A stretch of 64,000 nucleotides of DNA. It comes from Virgibacillus profundi (lineage in GTDB: Bacteria > Bacillota > Bacilli > Bacillales > Amphibacillaceae). Under the pieces are notes generated by a model. That model was given only the letters and a program-made list of their open reading frames with translations, did not search any database and was not told where the DNA came from. A program made the position numbers and the translations under genes. The DNA lies in assembly GCF_002287375.1 (NCBI RefSeq), contig NZ_NPOA01000001.1, positions 1-64,000 on the forward strand, read 5' to 3'. Below are positions 18,713 to 28,340 of the stretch, piece by piece. How positions within the stretch are numbered: the stretch's first letter is position 1; the number at the start of each line of letters is the position of its first letter.

Positions 18713-19846
18713 TCACCTCTCGTTGATAAAATTCGTAGTTTTTTTATTAATCAATATCTCATCTATTGCTTTTAAATAAGCATTTACAACAATCTGTCTA
18801 TCAAATTCTCTCTCAACCTTTTTCCGCCCTGCTAACCCCATTTCACTCTTTTGTTCGTGAGAAAGGCTTATAAACTCTTCAATTTTCCTTATAAGATTTT
18901 CACTGTTTTTTTGTTCAACTAAGTAACCATTTATTCCTTCATCCACTATCTCTCTACAACCACTTCGATTAGTTGTAATAATTGGGCGGCCACTTGCTGC
19001 ACTTTCTAGTAAGACATTGGACATTCCTTCAGGATAATAAGTTGGATGGATAGTACAATGAGAGGTTGAAAGAAACTTTCTGATGTCTCTTTGCATTCCA
19101 TGATATTGAAGAATATCTTCTTTCTCTAGTGAATTGAGCTCTTCTTCATAATCTCCTTCGCAAAATCCTAATATATGAAATTTAGTAAAAGGGTAATTTG
19201 CCCTTATGTACTTCGCAGCTTCAATATATTGTTCAATTCCTTTTTCCTTCATTATTCTGGAAATAAAAACAAACTCCACTATTGATGAAGATGGATATTC
19301 TAATAGGTTAAAATGTTTCAAATTCACCCCTGAACCCGGAATTACTTCATGTTTTCCTATCGCTATTTTGTTATTGACAAAGAATTGACGGTTCTCCTCA
19401 TTTTGAAAAAATACTTTAGAAACCTTTTGAAAAGCCGCTTTATATAATGCAACAGAGACTTTTTGCATTATCCCCTCATTTTCAACCGCAGTGCCTAATC
19501 CTGTAATATTAGCAATATAAGGAATACGTAATGATTTAGCAGCAAGTCCACCATATATATTTGGTTTAATTGTATACGTTAAGACCACGTCAGGTTTAAT
19601 TTGTTTCATAATCTTTTTATAATACTTTAAGAGTTTCCATTCCTGATACACATTTAGACCATGTCTATTAATTGTTGCCTCTATATATTTACAACCTATA
19701 TTTACTAAATCATCTATTCTCTCACCATAAGGGGAAGAAATAAATACTTCATATCCATCCTCAAGTAACTTTTCAACTAATTCGAGTCGAAAATTATATA
19801 TAACTACATCATGGTTAACTAAAATTAATACCTTTTTTGCTTTCAT
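18713..19846 (-). CDS. Family 4 glycosyltransferase
   Basis: This 377-aa GT-B enzyme starts KKVLILVNHDVVIYNFRLEL. An N-terminal acceptor domain contains VVLTYTIKPNIYGGLAAK and ITGLGTAVEN. A C-terminal nucleotide-binding domain contains FVFISRIMKEKGIEQYIEA and PTYYPEGMSNVLLESAASGR. This pattern is seen in enzymes adding the second sugar after an undecaprenyl-phosphate sugar transferase such as the one at 20709. Its ATG shares a base with the stop of the reductase gene upstream, so translation is coupled. Confidence 0.87.
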   Translation of the reverse strand: MKAKKVLILVNHDVVIYNFRLELVEKLLEDGYEVFISSPYGERIDDLVNIGCKYIEATINRHGLNVYQEWKLLKYYKKIMKQIKPDVVLTYTIKPNIYGGLAAKSLRIPYIANITGLGTAVENEGIMQKVSVALYKAAFQKVSKVFFQNEENRQFFVNNKIAIGKHEVIPGSGVNLKHFNLLEYPSSSIVEFVFISRIMKEKGIEQYIEAAKYIRANYPFTKFHILGFCEGDYEEELNSLEKEDILQYHGMQRDIRKFLSTSHCTIHPTYYPEGMSNVLLESAASGRPIITTNRSGCREIVDEGINGYLVEQKNSENLIRKIEEFISLSHEQKSEMGLAGRKKVEREFDRQIVVNAYLKAIDEILINKKTTNFINER

Positions 19847-20712
19847 TAATGCTCCCTGCTTTCAGTTAACTCTATAGAGCTTTTTAAATCATTGATTCTG
19901 TAATTTTTGTCGTATTCACTCATAGCTTTATCGTAAACCAAATTACCGAACACCTTATTGACAATTCCTACTTTATTACTCATGAATCGCAATATCGGAT
20001 TGAATACCTTAACAAGTTTTATGTTTCCTCCATCGACTTGAGCAATCAATTTAACCATTTCACTAGTCTTCACATATTCACTATTCTGCGGGAAAAACAA
20101 TCCACTTTCCTCATTTTCTATCATGAGTAAAATAAATTCACTAAGGTTATCTATGTGCAACATACTTCTTTTATTATCAAAGTCAGGAAACATTGGAAGT
20201 TTCTGAGCAGCTTTTGCCAACTTAGGATAATTACCTTTGGATGCTTTACCATAAATCATAGGCGGCCTAATAACAGCTACTTTAAAAGTGTCATCACCCA
20301 GGGGCGTAATCCCTTTTTCAGCCTGTAACTTACTATTCCCATAAAAATCACGAGGCTGTGGAATCGTATTCTGATCAATAATACCCTTTTCTCCTGCAGC
20401 ATCACCATACACAATAATACTACTCATAAATATAAACTGTTTAACACTATCTTTCTTAGACTTTTTGGCAATTTCTATTGTTAAATCACGGTTTATTTTG
20501 TAGTATTTCTCTTCCATCTTTGGATCCTTGGATACATGAGCTATCCCAGCAACATGAACGATTGAATCATATACAGAAAAATTCATTTCTCTCCAAGCAT
20601 CATTTCTTAAGCTAATACAATCAACAGCGTACTGTTCTGGTGATTTCTCTAGCCAACTGGCTAAATTGTTTCCCACATAACTGTTCACGCCTGTTATCAA
20701 TACCCTTTTCAC
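19846..20712 (-). CDS. NAD-dependent sugar-nucleotide epimerase/reductase
   Basis: This 288-aa short-chain dehydrogenase begins KRVLITGVNSYVGNNLASWL (NAD motif GxxxYxG, slightly atypical). It has FMSSIIVYGD and the catalytic DFYGNSKLQAEKG motif. Enzymes of this kind beside an initiating sugar transferase often reduce the 4-keto sugar made by an EpsC/CapD dehydratase, which is present at 22445-24280. It could therefore produce the first capsule sugar nucleotide, such as UDP-QuiNAc or UDP-FucNAc. That substrate is an inference. It overlaps the sugar transferase by 4 bp (ATGA). Confidence 0.8.
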   Translation of the reverse strand: MKRVLITGVNSYVGNNLASWLEKSPEQYAVDCISLRNDAWREMNFSVYDSIVHVAGIAHVSKDPKMEEKYYKINRDLTIEIAKKSKKDSVKQFIFMSSIIVYGDAAGEKGIIDQNTIPQPRDFYGNSKLQAEKGITPLGDDTFKVAVIRPPMIYGKASKGNYPKLAKAAQKLPMFPDFDNKRSMLHIDNLSEFILLMIENEESGLFFPQNSEYVKTSEMVKLIAQVDGGNIKLVKVFNPILRFMSNKVGIVNKVFGNLVYDKAMSEYDKNYRINDLKSSIELTESREH

Positions 20713-21344
20713 TTTGTGACAGTCTCCTTACTGCTTGCTGTTTCTTCTTTAGTTATTGTTCCTGTTCCACCCTCAAGTACTCCGTCACTTTTCACTATAC
20801 TCAAGATAGTTCCAAAGAAACATTTTGTGTCCATCCATAAGCTCATTTTCTCAACATATTCCCCGTCCAACATTGATTTTTCATCAATAGGGAGTTCGTC
20901 TCTACCCTTAATCTGAGCCCAGCCTGTTAATCCCGGAGGAATATCATTCGCACCATATTTATCTCGTTCCTCAATTAGGTCATATTGGTTCCACAAAGCT
21001 GGACGTGGGCCAATGATGCTCATTTGGCCAATAAATATGTTCAAGATCTGTGGAAGTTCATCAAGCGAGGTTTTCCTTAGAAACTTACCAACCTTTGTTA
21101 TATATTGTTCAGGATCTTTTAGTAAGTGCGTTGGTGTATCTTTAGGAGTATCGATTCTCATAGTCCTAAATTTTAAAATATGAAAATGCGACTTATGAAT
21201 TCCAACCCGCTTTTGTTTGAACAATACAGGGCCAGGTGTTTCTAATTTAATACTTATAATAAGAAGCAGGAAAATCGGTGACAATACTATTAATCCTATT
21301 AAAGAAAGAACGATATCTAATAATCTTTTAACCTTTAAATACAT
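20709..21344 (-). CDS. Undecaprenyl-phosphate sugar phosphotransferase
   Basis: This 211-aa protein is of the small PglC/CapM type that starts a repeat unit by moving a phosphosugar onto undecaprenyl phosphate. A single N-terminal membrane helix (LLDIVLSLIGLIVLSPIFLL) is followed by GPVLFKQKRVG, LKFRTM, RKTSLDELPQILNI, MSIIGPRPAL and PGLTGWAQIKGRD, all family landmarks. It heads a tightly packed operon with the reductase and GT4. A hairpin separates it from galU. Confidence 0.92.
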   Translation of the reverse strand: MYLKVKRLLDIVLSLIGLIVLSPIFLLLIISIKLETPGPVLFKQKRVGIHKSHFHILKFRTMRIDTPKDTPTHLLKDPEQYITKVGKFLRKTSLDELPQILNIFIGQMSIIGPRPALWNQYDLIEERDKYGANDIPPGLTGWAQIKGRDELPIDEKSMLDGEYVEKMSLWMDTKCFFGTILSIVKSDGVLEGGTGTITKEETASSKETVTK

Positions 21345-21452
21345 TGCGACGTCCTCCTGATCGTTTTAGAAATTTAATACTAAACAGGAACAAGAGTAAT
21401 CCTATTAACTATTAAAGTTCTAAATGAATTTATATGGTAAAAAAACCATATA

Positions 21453-21500
21453 CTCTATCAGGTTTATCATCCCAATACTCTGGGTATAAACCTAATAGAG
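21453..21500 (-). terminator. Large hairpin between galU and the glycosyltransferase operon
   Basis: CTCTATCAGGTTTAT (21453-21467) pairs with ATAAACCTAATAGAG (21486-21500), with one mismatch and an inner CCCA/TGGG stem. On the minus strand it follows the galU stop by about 11 nt, and a T7 run lies 7-8 nt further on. It could terminate the galU transcript or act as an attenuator before the downstream operon. Confidence 0.65.
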
Positions 21501-21511
21501 CTTAAATTTAA

Positions 21512-22405
21512 TCATACATTCAGCTTTTTATCATTTGCACTTCTCAATAAAACTTCTTTCAACATTTGCTCTACCTCTGGTCCAAACTCTTTATTATCAA
21601 GAGCAAATTCTATAGTTGTACGAATAAATCCTAACTTCTCACCAACATCATATCTTTTACCTTCGAAATCATAAGCAAATACCTTCTGAATCTCATTCAA
21701 CATCTGAATCGCATCCGTCAACTGAATCTCTCCACCCGCTCCTATTTTTTGCTTATCAAGGAAAGTAAAGATTTCAGGTGTAAACACATAACGCCCCATA
21801 ATAGCCAAATTAGAAGGAGCAGTCCCTTGCTCAGGCTTTTCAACAAAATTATTCACCTGGTAACGTCTACCTTCAATCGTACTCGGATCAACAATTCCAT
21901 ATCGATGTGTTTCATTATCAGGAACTTGCTGAACACCAACAACTGAACTTTGCGTTTCTTCGTATTGTTGAATCAATTGTCTTAAACCAGGTGTTTCTGC
22001 TTTTACAATATCGTCACCTAATAAAACTGCAAAAGGCTCGTTTCCAATAAACTTGCGTGCACACCATACAGCATGACCTAAACCTTTTGGTTCTTTCTGC
22101 CGTATGTAATGTAAATCTACATTTGATGCATAATTTACTTTTTCCAGTAAGTCGAATTTTTCCTTTTTTACTAGATTATCTTCTAATTCAAAATTATGAT
22201 CAAAGTGATCCTCTATCGCACGTTTACCTTTCCCAGTTACAATAATGATATCTTCAATCCCAGACTCAATTGCTTCTTCTACTATATATTGAATTGTAGG
22301 CTTATCAACAATTGGTAACATTTCTTTTGGCATTGCTTTGGTTACTGGAAGAAATCTTGTCCCTAAACCCGCCGCTGGAATAATTGCTTTTTTTACAGTT
22401 TTCAT
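21512..22405 (-). CDS. galU: UTP-glucose-1-phosphate uridylyltransferase
   Basis: This 297-aa enzyme makes UDP-glucose from UTP and glucose-1-phosphate, the substrate for both Ugd copies. The nucleotide-binding N terminus [20 protein letters not shown] and the downstream [27 protein letters not shown] and [10 protein letters not shown] stretches are diagnostic. It sits just after the EpsC-like dehydratase (39-nt gap) and before a large hairpin. Confidence 0.95.
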   Translation of the reverse strand: MKTVKKAIIPAAGLGTRFLPVTKAMPKEMLPIVDKPTIQYIVEEAIESGIEDIIIVTGKGKRAIEDHFDHNFELEDNLVKKEKFDLLEKVNYASNVDLHYIRQKEPKGLGHAVWCARKFIGNEPFAVLLGDDIVKAETPGLRQLIQQYEETQSSVVGVQQVPDNETHRYGIVDPSTIEGRRYQVNNFVEKPEQGTAPSNLAIMGRYVFTPEIFTFLDKQKIGAGGEIQLTDAIQMLNEIQKVFAYDFEGKRYDVGEKLGFIRTTIEFALDNKEFGPEVEQMLKEVLLRSANDKKLNV

Positions 22406-22444
22406 TTAAATTACCTCCACATTATAATGATCATATAATATAAA

Positions 22445-24280
22445 TTATGAACCCTTCACTGCTAGAAGTGTTTTTTCCATATATACTATTTTCATTAGTT
22501 CATCTTTCAAGTTTTCCGTAGTATAACCGTCAAACTTATCCATTAAGTCAACTAGCATACTCGCATCCACCTCAACCGTCCTACCAACATAAATCTTCTC
22601 ATAAACCGCATCCGGATGAACCTCATCCTCACCCAATAGCTCCTCAAACATCTTCTCCCCAGGCCGAATCCCAGCAAATTCGATCGGAATCTCATCTTCT
22701 GTATAGCCTGATAGTTTAATAAGGTTTCTCGCCAAATCAACAATCTTCACAGGCTCACCCATATCAAGCACAAAGATCTCTCCACCTCTTGCAAGTGTTC
22801 CTGCCTGAATGACTAGTCTGGAGGCTTCCGGAATTGTCATAAAGTAACGGGTCATATCAGGATGGGTCACCGTAACAGGTCCGCCTTTTTCAATCTGCTT
22901 CTTAAACAGTGGAATAACACTGCCTCGGCTTCCAAGCACATTGCCAAATCGTACGGCAACGAATTTTGTTTTACTGCGCTGCGAGAGGTCCTGAACAACC
23001 ATTTCTGCCACTCGTTTGGTTGCACCCATGACATTCGTTGGGTTTACTGCTTTATCGGTAGATACCATAACAAATGTATGTATTCCGAATGTATCTGCAG
23101 CTTCTGCGACATTTTTCGTACCGATGATATTATTTTTCACCGCTTCATGTGGATTGTATTCCATTAATGGCACATGCTTATGTGCTGCTGCATGGTAGAT
23201 AATTTCCGGCTGGTGAGCTTCGACAATGTTAAACATACGCTCACGATCCTGTACATCACCAATGACTGGAATAATTTCTGTTTCTGTATTACCGAACTTG
23301 TTCCGGAGCTCCATATCAATGGTATAAATACTGAACTCCCCATGTCCGACTAAGACTATTTTCTTTGGAGTAAACCGCATTATCTGGCGGCAGATTTCCG
23401 ATCCGATTGATCCACCTGCACCTGTTACCATCACGGTATTGCCTGTGACATATTCAGAGATGGCGTCAATATCAAGCTTCACCGGCTCCCGGCCAAGCAG
23501 ATCCTCCACTTCGACATTTTTCAGGTTACTGACAGACACTTTTCCTGTCATCAGATCTTCTATTTTCGGGATCATTTGTACCTTTGCATTTGTCTTATTA
23601 CATTCTACAACAATTTTCTCTAAGGCTCCATTACGTAATGATGGAATCGCGATGACGATATGTTCGATATTCAATTTTTCAACGAGACTGGGAATATCCT
23701 TCACCTTGCCAAGGACAGATAAATTATAGACCTGCATCTTCTGCTTGGACATGTCATCATCGACAAAACCAATCGGGCTTAGCTCCGCATTATGATGATC
23801 ACTTTTCAACTGACGTGCGATCATCGCCCCTGCTGCCCCGGCACCGACGATTAATGTACGTTTTTGATTTTTTGCATCTGCAATATAGCGATCACGGAAT
23901 ATCCGCCACATGAAGCGGGAGCCACCGATCAGGATAATATGGAGCATCCATGTAACGAGAAGTGCACGCCGGTAGATGGCGAAATCATTGACGAAGTACA
24001 TAACAACACCTGCTGCAATCACAGATAATGTGATTGCTTGAACAATCGCAAGCAGCTCTCCAACACTCGCATATGCCCATACCTTATTATACAGCTTGTA
24101 GATTAATGCAAATAAATGATGAAAGATTAATAGTGCAACTGCACTGATAATGATGGCATTCATATCTAATACTTCTGTAAACGGATAGACAATCCATGAT
24201 GCGATGAAGATCGCTGTACTGACGATGATGGAATCTAGTAGGATGAGTAGGGTTAGTCTGGTTTGGTAGGTCATTTTCAT
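22445..24280 (-). CDS. Membrane UDP-sugar 4,6-dehydratase (EpsC/CapD type)
   Basis: This 611-aa protein has four N-terminal membrane helices (about residues 8-120), a CoA-binding-like Rossmann domain starting LIVGAGAAGAMIARQL, and a catalytic SDR domain with MVTGAGGSIGSEICRQI near residue 287. Enzymes of this class convert UDP-GlcNAc to a 4-keto-6-deoxy intermediate. The catalytic motif reads STDKAVNPTNVMGATKRVAE, with M in place of the usual Y. That is normal for long dehydratases (for example PglF). The start fits AAGGAG 9-10 nt upstream. Confidence 0.92.
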   Translation of the reverse strand: MKMTYQTRLTLLILLDSIIVSTAIFIASWIVYPFTEVLDMNAIIISAVALLIFHHLFALIYKLYNKVWAYASVGELLAIVQAITLSVIAAGVVMYFVNDFAIYRRALLVTWMLHIILIGGSRFMWRIFRDRYIADAKNQKRTLIVGAGAAGAMIARQLKSDHHNAELSPIGFVDDDMSKQKMQVYNLSVLGKVKDIPSLVEKLNIEHIVIAIPSLRNGALEKIVVECNKTNAKVQMIPKIEDLMTGKVSVSNLKNVEVEDLLGREPVKLDIDAISEYVTGNTVMVTGAGGSIGSEICRQIMRFTPKKIVLVGHGEFSIYTIDMELRNKFGNTETEIIPVIGDVQDRERMFNIVEAHQPEIIYHAAAHKHVPLMEYNPHEAVKNNIIGTKNVAEAADTFGIHTFVMVSTDKAVNPTNVMGATKRVAEMVVQDLSQRSKTKFVAVRFGNVLGSRGSVIPLFKKQIEKGGPVTVTHPDMTRYFMTIPEASRLVIQAGTLARGGEIFVLDMGEPVKIVDLARNLIKLSGYTEDEIPIEFAGIRPGEKMFEELLGEDEVHPDAVYEKIYVGRTVEVDASMLVDLMDKFDGYTTENLKDELMKIVYMEKTLLAVKGS

Positions 24281-24310
24281 TTAGGTTCGCTCCTTTCTTT
24301 GGTGGTGTTT

Positions 24311-24961
24311 TTATTGTTCATTGTCCTTCAATAAATCATTAAGCATCGTAATCACCTTTTTCCGACGCTTAGCACCAATTTTCGCATAAATGTGGCTGAT
24401 ATGTATCTTCACCGTACCTTCAGCCAGTCCCAGTATGCTAGCAATCTTTGGATTTTTATAGCCTAGCCGCAATAAATCGGCAATTTCTATTTCTTTCCGT
24501 GATAAATCGATTGCGTTTTTATGTAATTGATAGGTTAATACTTCTTTATTAATTACTTTTTGTTCACTTAGTTCTACCATTAAATAGTTTACCACAATTG
24601 GCGGCAAAAAATAATAACCCTTTTGAATCAGACGCAATGTTTCAACAATCTTCGCTTGCGTCTCTTCAGTTTTGATTAATAGACTTCCGGTTCCTGCTTC
24701 AATAAATTTTAAAAAGCCCGTCTGAGAATCACCATTCATCAGGACAATGCTATGTATGCCTCTTTCATTAAACTCCCTGATCACAGTGAATACCTCATCA
24801 TTAATTAATGAACCGATATCGAATAATACGAAATCCGGCTGAACACTAATTGCTGAATGAAAGTCTTCGCAAAAAATAGCTTCCATATCCTCTTGCTGAT
24901 TCATAACATCTATTAGTGATTTCATATACAGATCATTAGACATACAAACTACTCTATTCAT
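24311..24961 (-). CDS. Orphan LuxR-type regulator with degenerate receiver
   Basis: This 216-aa protein has a receiver-like N-terminal domain and a NarL/LuxR DNA-binding domain (LSRKEIEIADLLRLGYKNP, then KIASILGLAEGTVKIHISHI). The presumed phosphoacceptor Asp survives in DFVLFDIGSL and a Lys in SLLIKTEE. The N-terminal acidic pair is SN instead of DD/ED, and the switch Thr/Ser position reads MNGD. It may not respond to phosphorylation in the standard way. It lies 30 nt upstream of the dehydratase gene, so it may control the capsule operon. No histidine kinase is in the window. Confidence 0.8.
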   Translation of the reverse strand: MNRVVCMSNDLYMKSLIDVMNQQEDMEAIFCEDFHSAISVQPDFVLFDIGSLINDEVFTVIREFNERGIHSIVLMNGDSQTGFLKFIEAGTGSLLIKTEETQAKIVETLRLIQKGYYFLPPIVVNYLMVELSEQKVINKEVLTYQLHKNAIDLSRKEIEIADLLRLGYKNPKIASILGLAEGTVKIHISHIYAKIGAKRRKKVITMLNDLLKDNEQ

Positions 24962-25095
24962 TCACATATAACCTTCATTTCTGCAATATGATTTTCTTTT
25001 AAAAAAGCATGCAGAAATATAATACTAAATACCCAGTCATATTATTAGTGACTTTTTGCAAATAAAGTAATATCTTTTTAGATCGTATGCACTAT

Positions 25096-25767
25096 TCACC
25101 GGTAGCTTTTCTTTGAAATCAATTCGAGTAAAAAATCAATAACATCCTTGCGACTTCTAAGATTTAATTTATTGTATAATTCACTGATATAGTTCTTGAT
25201 GGTACCTTCACTTAGAAAAAGTTTTTGAGCGATTAATTTATTCGTTGATCCATTCATCATCAAGTAGGCAATATCCAGCTCCCGATTGGATAAATTAATA
25301 TTCCGGTTTACTAGTTTTTTTTCTAATAAGTCCTTCTTATTATACTTAATATCTACAATCATTGTTGCTAGAATTTTTGCCGCTTCCCCTGATAATACTA
25401 CCTGGTCATCATACACATCACGAATGGATCGGATTAAACGGGCTCGATCAAGACTTTTCAATAAGAAACCATCTGCCCCTGCAGCTAAACCGGTAATAAT
25501 CAAATCTTCTTCAGCAAAAGTAGTTAGTAAAATGACTTTAACACTCGGGTAATTGTCTTTTAGATGGATAGTTGCTTTGATTCCATCCACATTCGGCATA
25601 TGAATATCCATGATCACGATGTCGGCCTGAGACTTCTTCATCAACTGAGTGGCTTCCTCCCCATTAGACGCCATTCCAACCACATCCATATCATCCACTG
25701 TCGCAATTAAAGCATGAACCCCTTCCCTGAATAGCTGCTGATCCTCTACCAACAACACACTGATCAC
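25096..25767 (-). CDS. NarL-family response regulator
   Basis: This 223-aa protein has a standard receiver: VLLVEDQQLFREGVHALI, the phosphoacceptor in VIMDIHMPNVDGIKA, the LTTF switch and the GFLLKS lysine. A LuxR-type helix-turn-helix (LSNRELDIAYLMMNGSTNKL, then EGTIKNYISELYNKL) follows. It lies between the PHP phosphatase and the degenerate regulator, and no kinase gene is near it. It probably activates or represses the capsule genes downstream; the partner kinase is unknown. Confidence 0.87.
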   Translation of the reverse strand: MISVLLVEDQQLFREGVHALIATVDDMDVVGMASNGEEATQLMKKSQADIVIMDIHMPNVDGIKATIHLKDNYPSVKVILLTTFAEEDLIITGLAAGADGFLLKSLDRARLIRSIRDVYDDQVVLSGEAAKILATMIVDIKYNKKDLLEKKLVNRNINLSNRELDIAYLMMNGSTNKLIAQKLFLSEGTIKNYISELYNKLNLRSRKDVIDFLLELISKKSYR

Positions 25768-25871
25768 AACAAACGACCCCTTTAGACAGATTTGTCGCTT
25801 TCACTTCCCCCGTTTTTTCTCTTTTTTTATATTGTATCGTAAGGGGTATACATATTGGTGTATACCTAAAA

Positions 25872-26636
25872 TTAAAATAGGCCAAGGAATTTCTTTTTCT
25901 TTATCATTCCTGGTTCCATTTTATTTACATTCATGTTGTCAATTAATAGCTGACTGTTTTCAAGGAACATATAAAAATAGTCACTGCCAAACTGACGCTT
26001 GATTTCATGCATTGCTTCATCCATACAAAATCCACGTGTTGTCGTATTATGTGCATCTGAAGCAATAAAATGTGTTAAATTCGCTTCAATCAGCTGCTGT
26101 GAGAACTTTTGAATGTTCTTCCCAAACTTGCCAACAACACTTGCTGCAGTTACTTGGGTTAGTGCTCCTTTTCTGACAAAGTCATACAGCTTGGAAGGAT
26201 CTTCGATGAGTGACCGGTTCCGCTCAGGATGTACGATAATCGGTGTATATCCGGCCACTTGAATATCAAACAGCATTTTCCCGGAATAACGCGGGACTTC
26301 CCCTGAAGGAAATTCAACGAAAAGATATTTCGTGTCATTCAATGCAAGCAGTGTCCCATTATTAATATCTTCAATCATTTCCCCGTTTATTCGGGTTTCC
26401 TGACCAGGAATTACTGTAAGCGGAATATTTTCATTGGCAAATAACTCATTTAATATCGCTACATTACTTAGAATAGTTTCCCGGTCATTTTCATATTTTC
26501 CATTTTTATGATGTGGTGTTGCAATGATTGCCTGGATCCCTTGCTCAACAGCAGCTTTTGCCATAGCAATACTATCCTCTTCTGTCTTTGCCCCATCATC
26601 AACTCCGGGCAAAATATGACTATGAATATCGATCAT
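25872..26636 (-). CDS. PHP-type protein-tyrosine phosphatase (CpsB/YwqE family)
   Basis: This 254-aa metal-dependent phosphatase begins MIDIHSHILPGVDDGAKTEE, the first PHP metal motif. It continues with ATPHHKNGKYEN, VIPGQETRINGE, PIIVHPERNRSLIED and FIASDAHNTTTRGF, which supply the remaining metal ligands. It removes phosphate from the tyrosine kinase and its targets and so tunes capsule production. A 263-nt gap that includes a hairpin separates it from the kinase gene. Confidence 0.93.
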   Translation of the reverse strand: MIDIHSHILPGVDDGAKTEEDSIAMAKAAVEQGIQAIIATPHHKNGKYENDRETILSNVAILNELFANENIPLTVIPGQETRINGEMIEDINNGTLLALNDTKYLFVEFPSGEVPRYSGKMLFDIQVAGYTPIIVHPERNRSLIEDPSKLYDFVRKGALTQVTAASVVGKFGKNIQKFSQQLIEANLTHFIASDAHNTTTRGFCMDEAMHEIKRQFGSDYFYMFLENSQLLIDNMNVNKMEPGMIKKKKFLGLF

Positions 26637-26863
26637 TGGTTGTCACATCCTATTAGTTGATAGTTTTTCCTGATAGTTTTCTAAAATAGTTAGTAGTACT
26701 AGCCATTATAGCAGAAATAGACATTATATTACATTAAGTTCATATAACTTTTTCTGGTTACTAGTTCTTTTTACTCACTTTTACCAGTGTAGCATGTGGG
26801 TAGATGGATTAATAGTGTAACTTTTGGTGATACTGATAAAATTTAACAGCTTGTAAAATGCTT

Positions 26864-26894
26864 AAAACCCCTTACTCTATCAGCAAGGAGTTTT
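26864..26894 (-). terminator. Hairpin after the tyrosine kinase gene
   Basis: AAAACCCCTT (26864-26873) pairs with AAGGAGTTTT (26885-26894) a few bases past the kinase stop at 26900. The T run is short, so termination may be partial and leave some read-through into the phosphatase. Confidence 0.6.
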
Positions 26895-26899
26895 ATCAT

Positions 26900-27601
26900 T
26901 TAATTCGTACCATAATAGTAATAATAATTGGATTCTTTTTTCTCACGGTCATTCAGTACTGTACCAAGCAGTTTCGCACTTGCAGGCTCCAATGCTTCCT
27001 TCGCTCTTGTTGCTGCTTCAATCTCAGTATGCTTGCTGCGAACAACGAGCAGTGAACCATCCACAATATTTGCGAGTATTTGTGCATCTGTTACTGCGAG
27101 CACTGGTGGTGTATCAAAAATCACGATATCATAAGACATTTTCGCTTCTGTGAGTACTTGCTTCATTTTCCTGGAAGCCAATAATTCAGCTGGGTTCGGC
27201 GGAATTGGTCCACAGGAAATCACATCTAAATTGTCTACATCTGTTTGATTAATTGCTTCAATTAATGTACTTCCACCAACAAGAATATTACTCAGGCCCC
27301 TTAAATTATCAAGTCGGAATGTATAATGAACGGTTGGCTTTCTCAAATCCGCATCAATCAAGAGTACTTTTTTCCCTTGCTGTGCATACACCACTGCCAG
27401 GTTTGCTGTTGTCATTGACTTTCCTTCCCCGGGACCAGATGACGTTACAAGCATGGAAGTAAGCTCCTCATCAACTGAGGCAAACTGTAAATTCGTTCGA
27501 ACTGTACGATATTGTTCAGTGATCGGCGATTTCGGATTTAATTTTGCAATCAGATGTCTAACTTTACTGTTAGGTCTAGATTGATTCTTTTTGCGCGCCA
27601 T
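26900..27601 (-). CDS. Capsular tyrosine-protein kinase (CpsD/YwqD family)
   Basis: This 233-aa BY-kinase phosphorylates tyrosines to control polymer length and export. I place the start at 27601, where AAAGGAG lies about 8 nt before ATG; a longer frame from 27661 would read back through the adaptor gene. Walker A is SSGPGEGKSMTTANLAVVYA, Walker A' is VLLIDADLRKP, and Walker B is VIFDTPPVL. The autophosphorylated tyrosine cluster is NYYYYYGTN at the C terminus. It overlaps the adaptor gene by 26 bp. Confidence 0.93.
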   Translation of the reverse strand: MARKKNQSRPNSKVRHLIAKLNPKSPITEQYRTVRTNLQFASVDEELTSMLVTSSGPGEGKSMTTANLAVVYAQQGKKVLLIDADLRKPTVHYTFRLDNLRGLSNILVGGSTLIEAINQTDVDNLDVISCGPIPPNPAELLASRKMKQVLTEAKMSYDIVIFDTPPVLAVTDAQILANIVDGSLLVVRSKHTEIEAATRAKEALEPASAKLLGTVLNDREKKESNYYYYYGTN

Positions 27602-28340
27602 CAAATCCACTCCTTTTCGCTCGAGTTGGCTGGAACGTAAAGTGATCTCCACGAACATCATCGTTATTAATATGTGAGATCACACCAAGAACAGGCAGTC
27701 CAAGTTTCTTGTCAACATCATCTTCTGTCGTAATCGAATTGTCTAAGTACTCCAGTAAGAACGCGATTCCGACACCTACCATTCCACCTAATACAATCGC
27801 TATTGCAATATTTAAGATGGGATTCGGAGCAACCGGTGATGGAGTTGGGCTCATTTCTGCTTCTGTAAGCACACGAACATTATCCACGTTCATAAGATCA
27901 GGAATTTTATCCTGAAAAATTCCGACAGTAGCATTCGCTATTTGAACAGCTTGCTGTGGATTTTCATCTGTAGCTGTTACGGAAACTACCTGTGAACTAT
28001 CCTGACTGGATACTTGAATTTTTTCACTGAGTACCCCGGCAGAATAAGGCAGATCCAGCTCTGCGACAACTTCATTTAAAATTGCGGCACTTTTTATAAT
28101 TATATTATAAGTTTTTATGATTTCGACGTTTGTGCGGATATCATTTACATTATATTGTGCATTGGGATCCTGTTGTTCCTGATTAACAATAAACTGTGAG
28201 CTAGATTGATAGGTTGGTGTTAAAACAAAATAACTAATTACCGCAGCAATCAAAGCTGCTCCAAATACGAATGCTATAATAAGAAGCAATCGTTTCTTTA
28301 TGACCCCGAATATCTCCTTCAGGGAAATTGTCTCTTCCAT
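27576..28340 (-). CDS. Capsular kinase adaptor/chain-length determinant (YwqC/Wzz family)
   Basis: This 254-aa membrane protein activates the tyrosine kinase and sets chain length. I start it at 28340, preceded by GGGGG about 7 nt upstream; the ATG at 28403 would add a stretch unlike the family. Membrane segments lie near residues 18-40 and 175-195, with the extracellular coiled domain between them. The usual pro-rich region before TM2 is present as MSPTPSPVAPNP. The C-terminal cytoplasmic tail ends ...RSGFDGAQKESI. Confidence 0.9.
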   Translation of the reverse strand: MEETISLKEIFGVIKKRLLLIIAFVFGAALIAAVISYFVLTPTYQSSSQFIVNQEQQDPNAQYNVNDIRTNVEIIKTYNIIIKSAAILNEVVAELDLPYSAGVLSEKIQVSSQDSSQVVSVTATDENPQQAVQIANATVGIFQDKIPDLMNVDNVRVLTEAEMSPTPSPVAPNPILNIAIAIVLGGMVGVGIAFLLEYLDNSITTEDDVDKKLGLPVLGVISHINNDDVRGDHFTFQPTRAKRSGFDGAQKESI

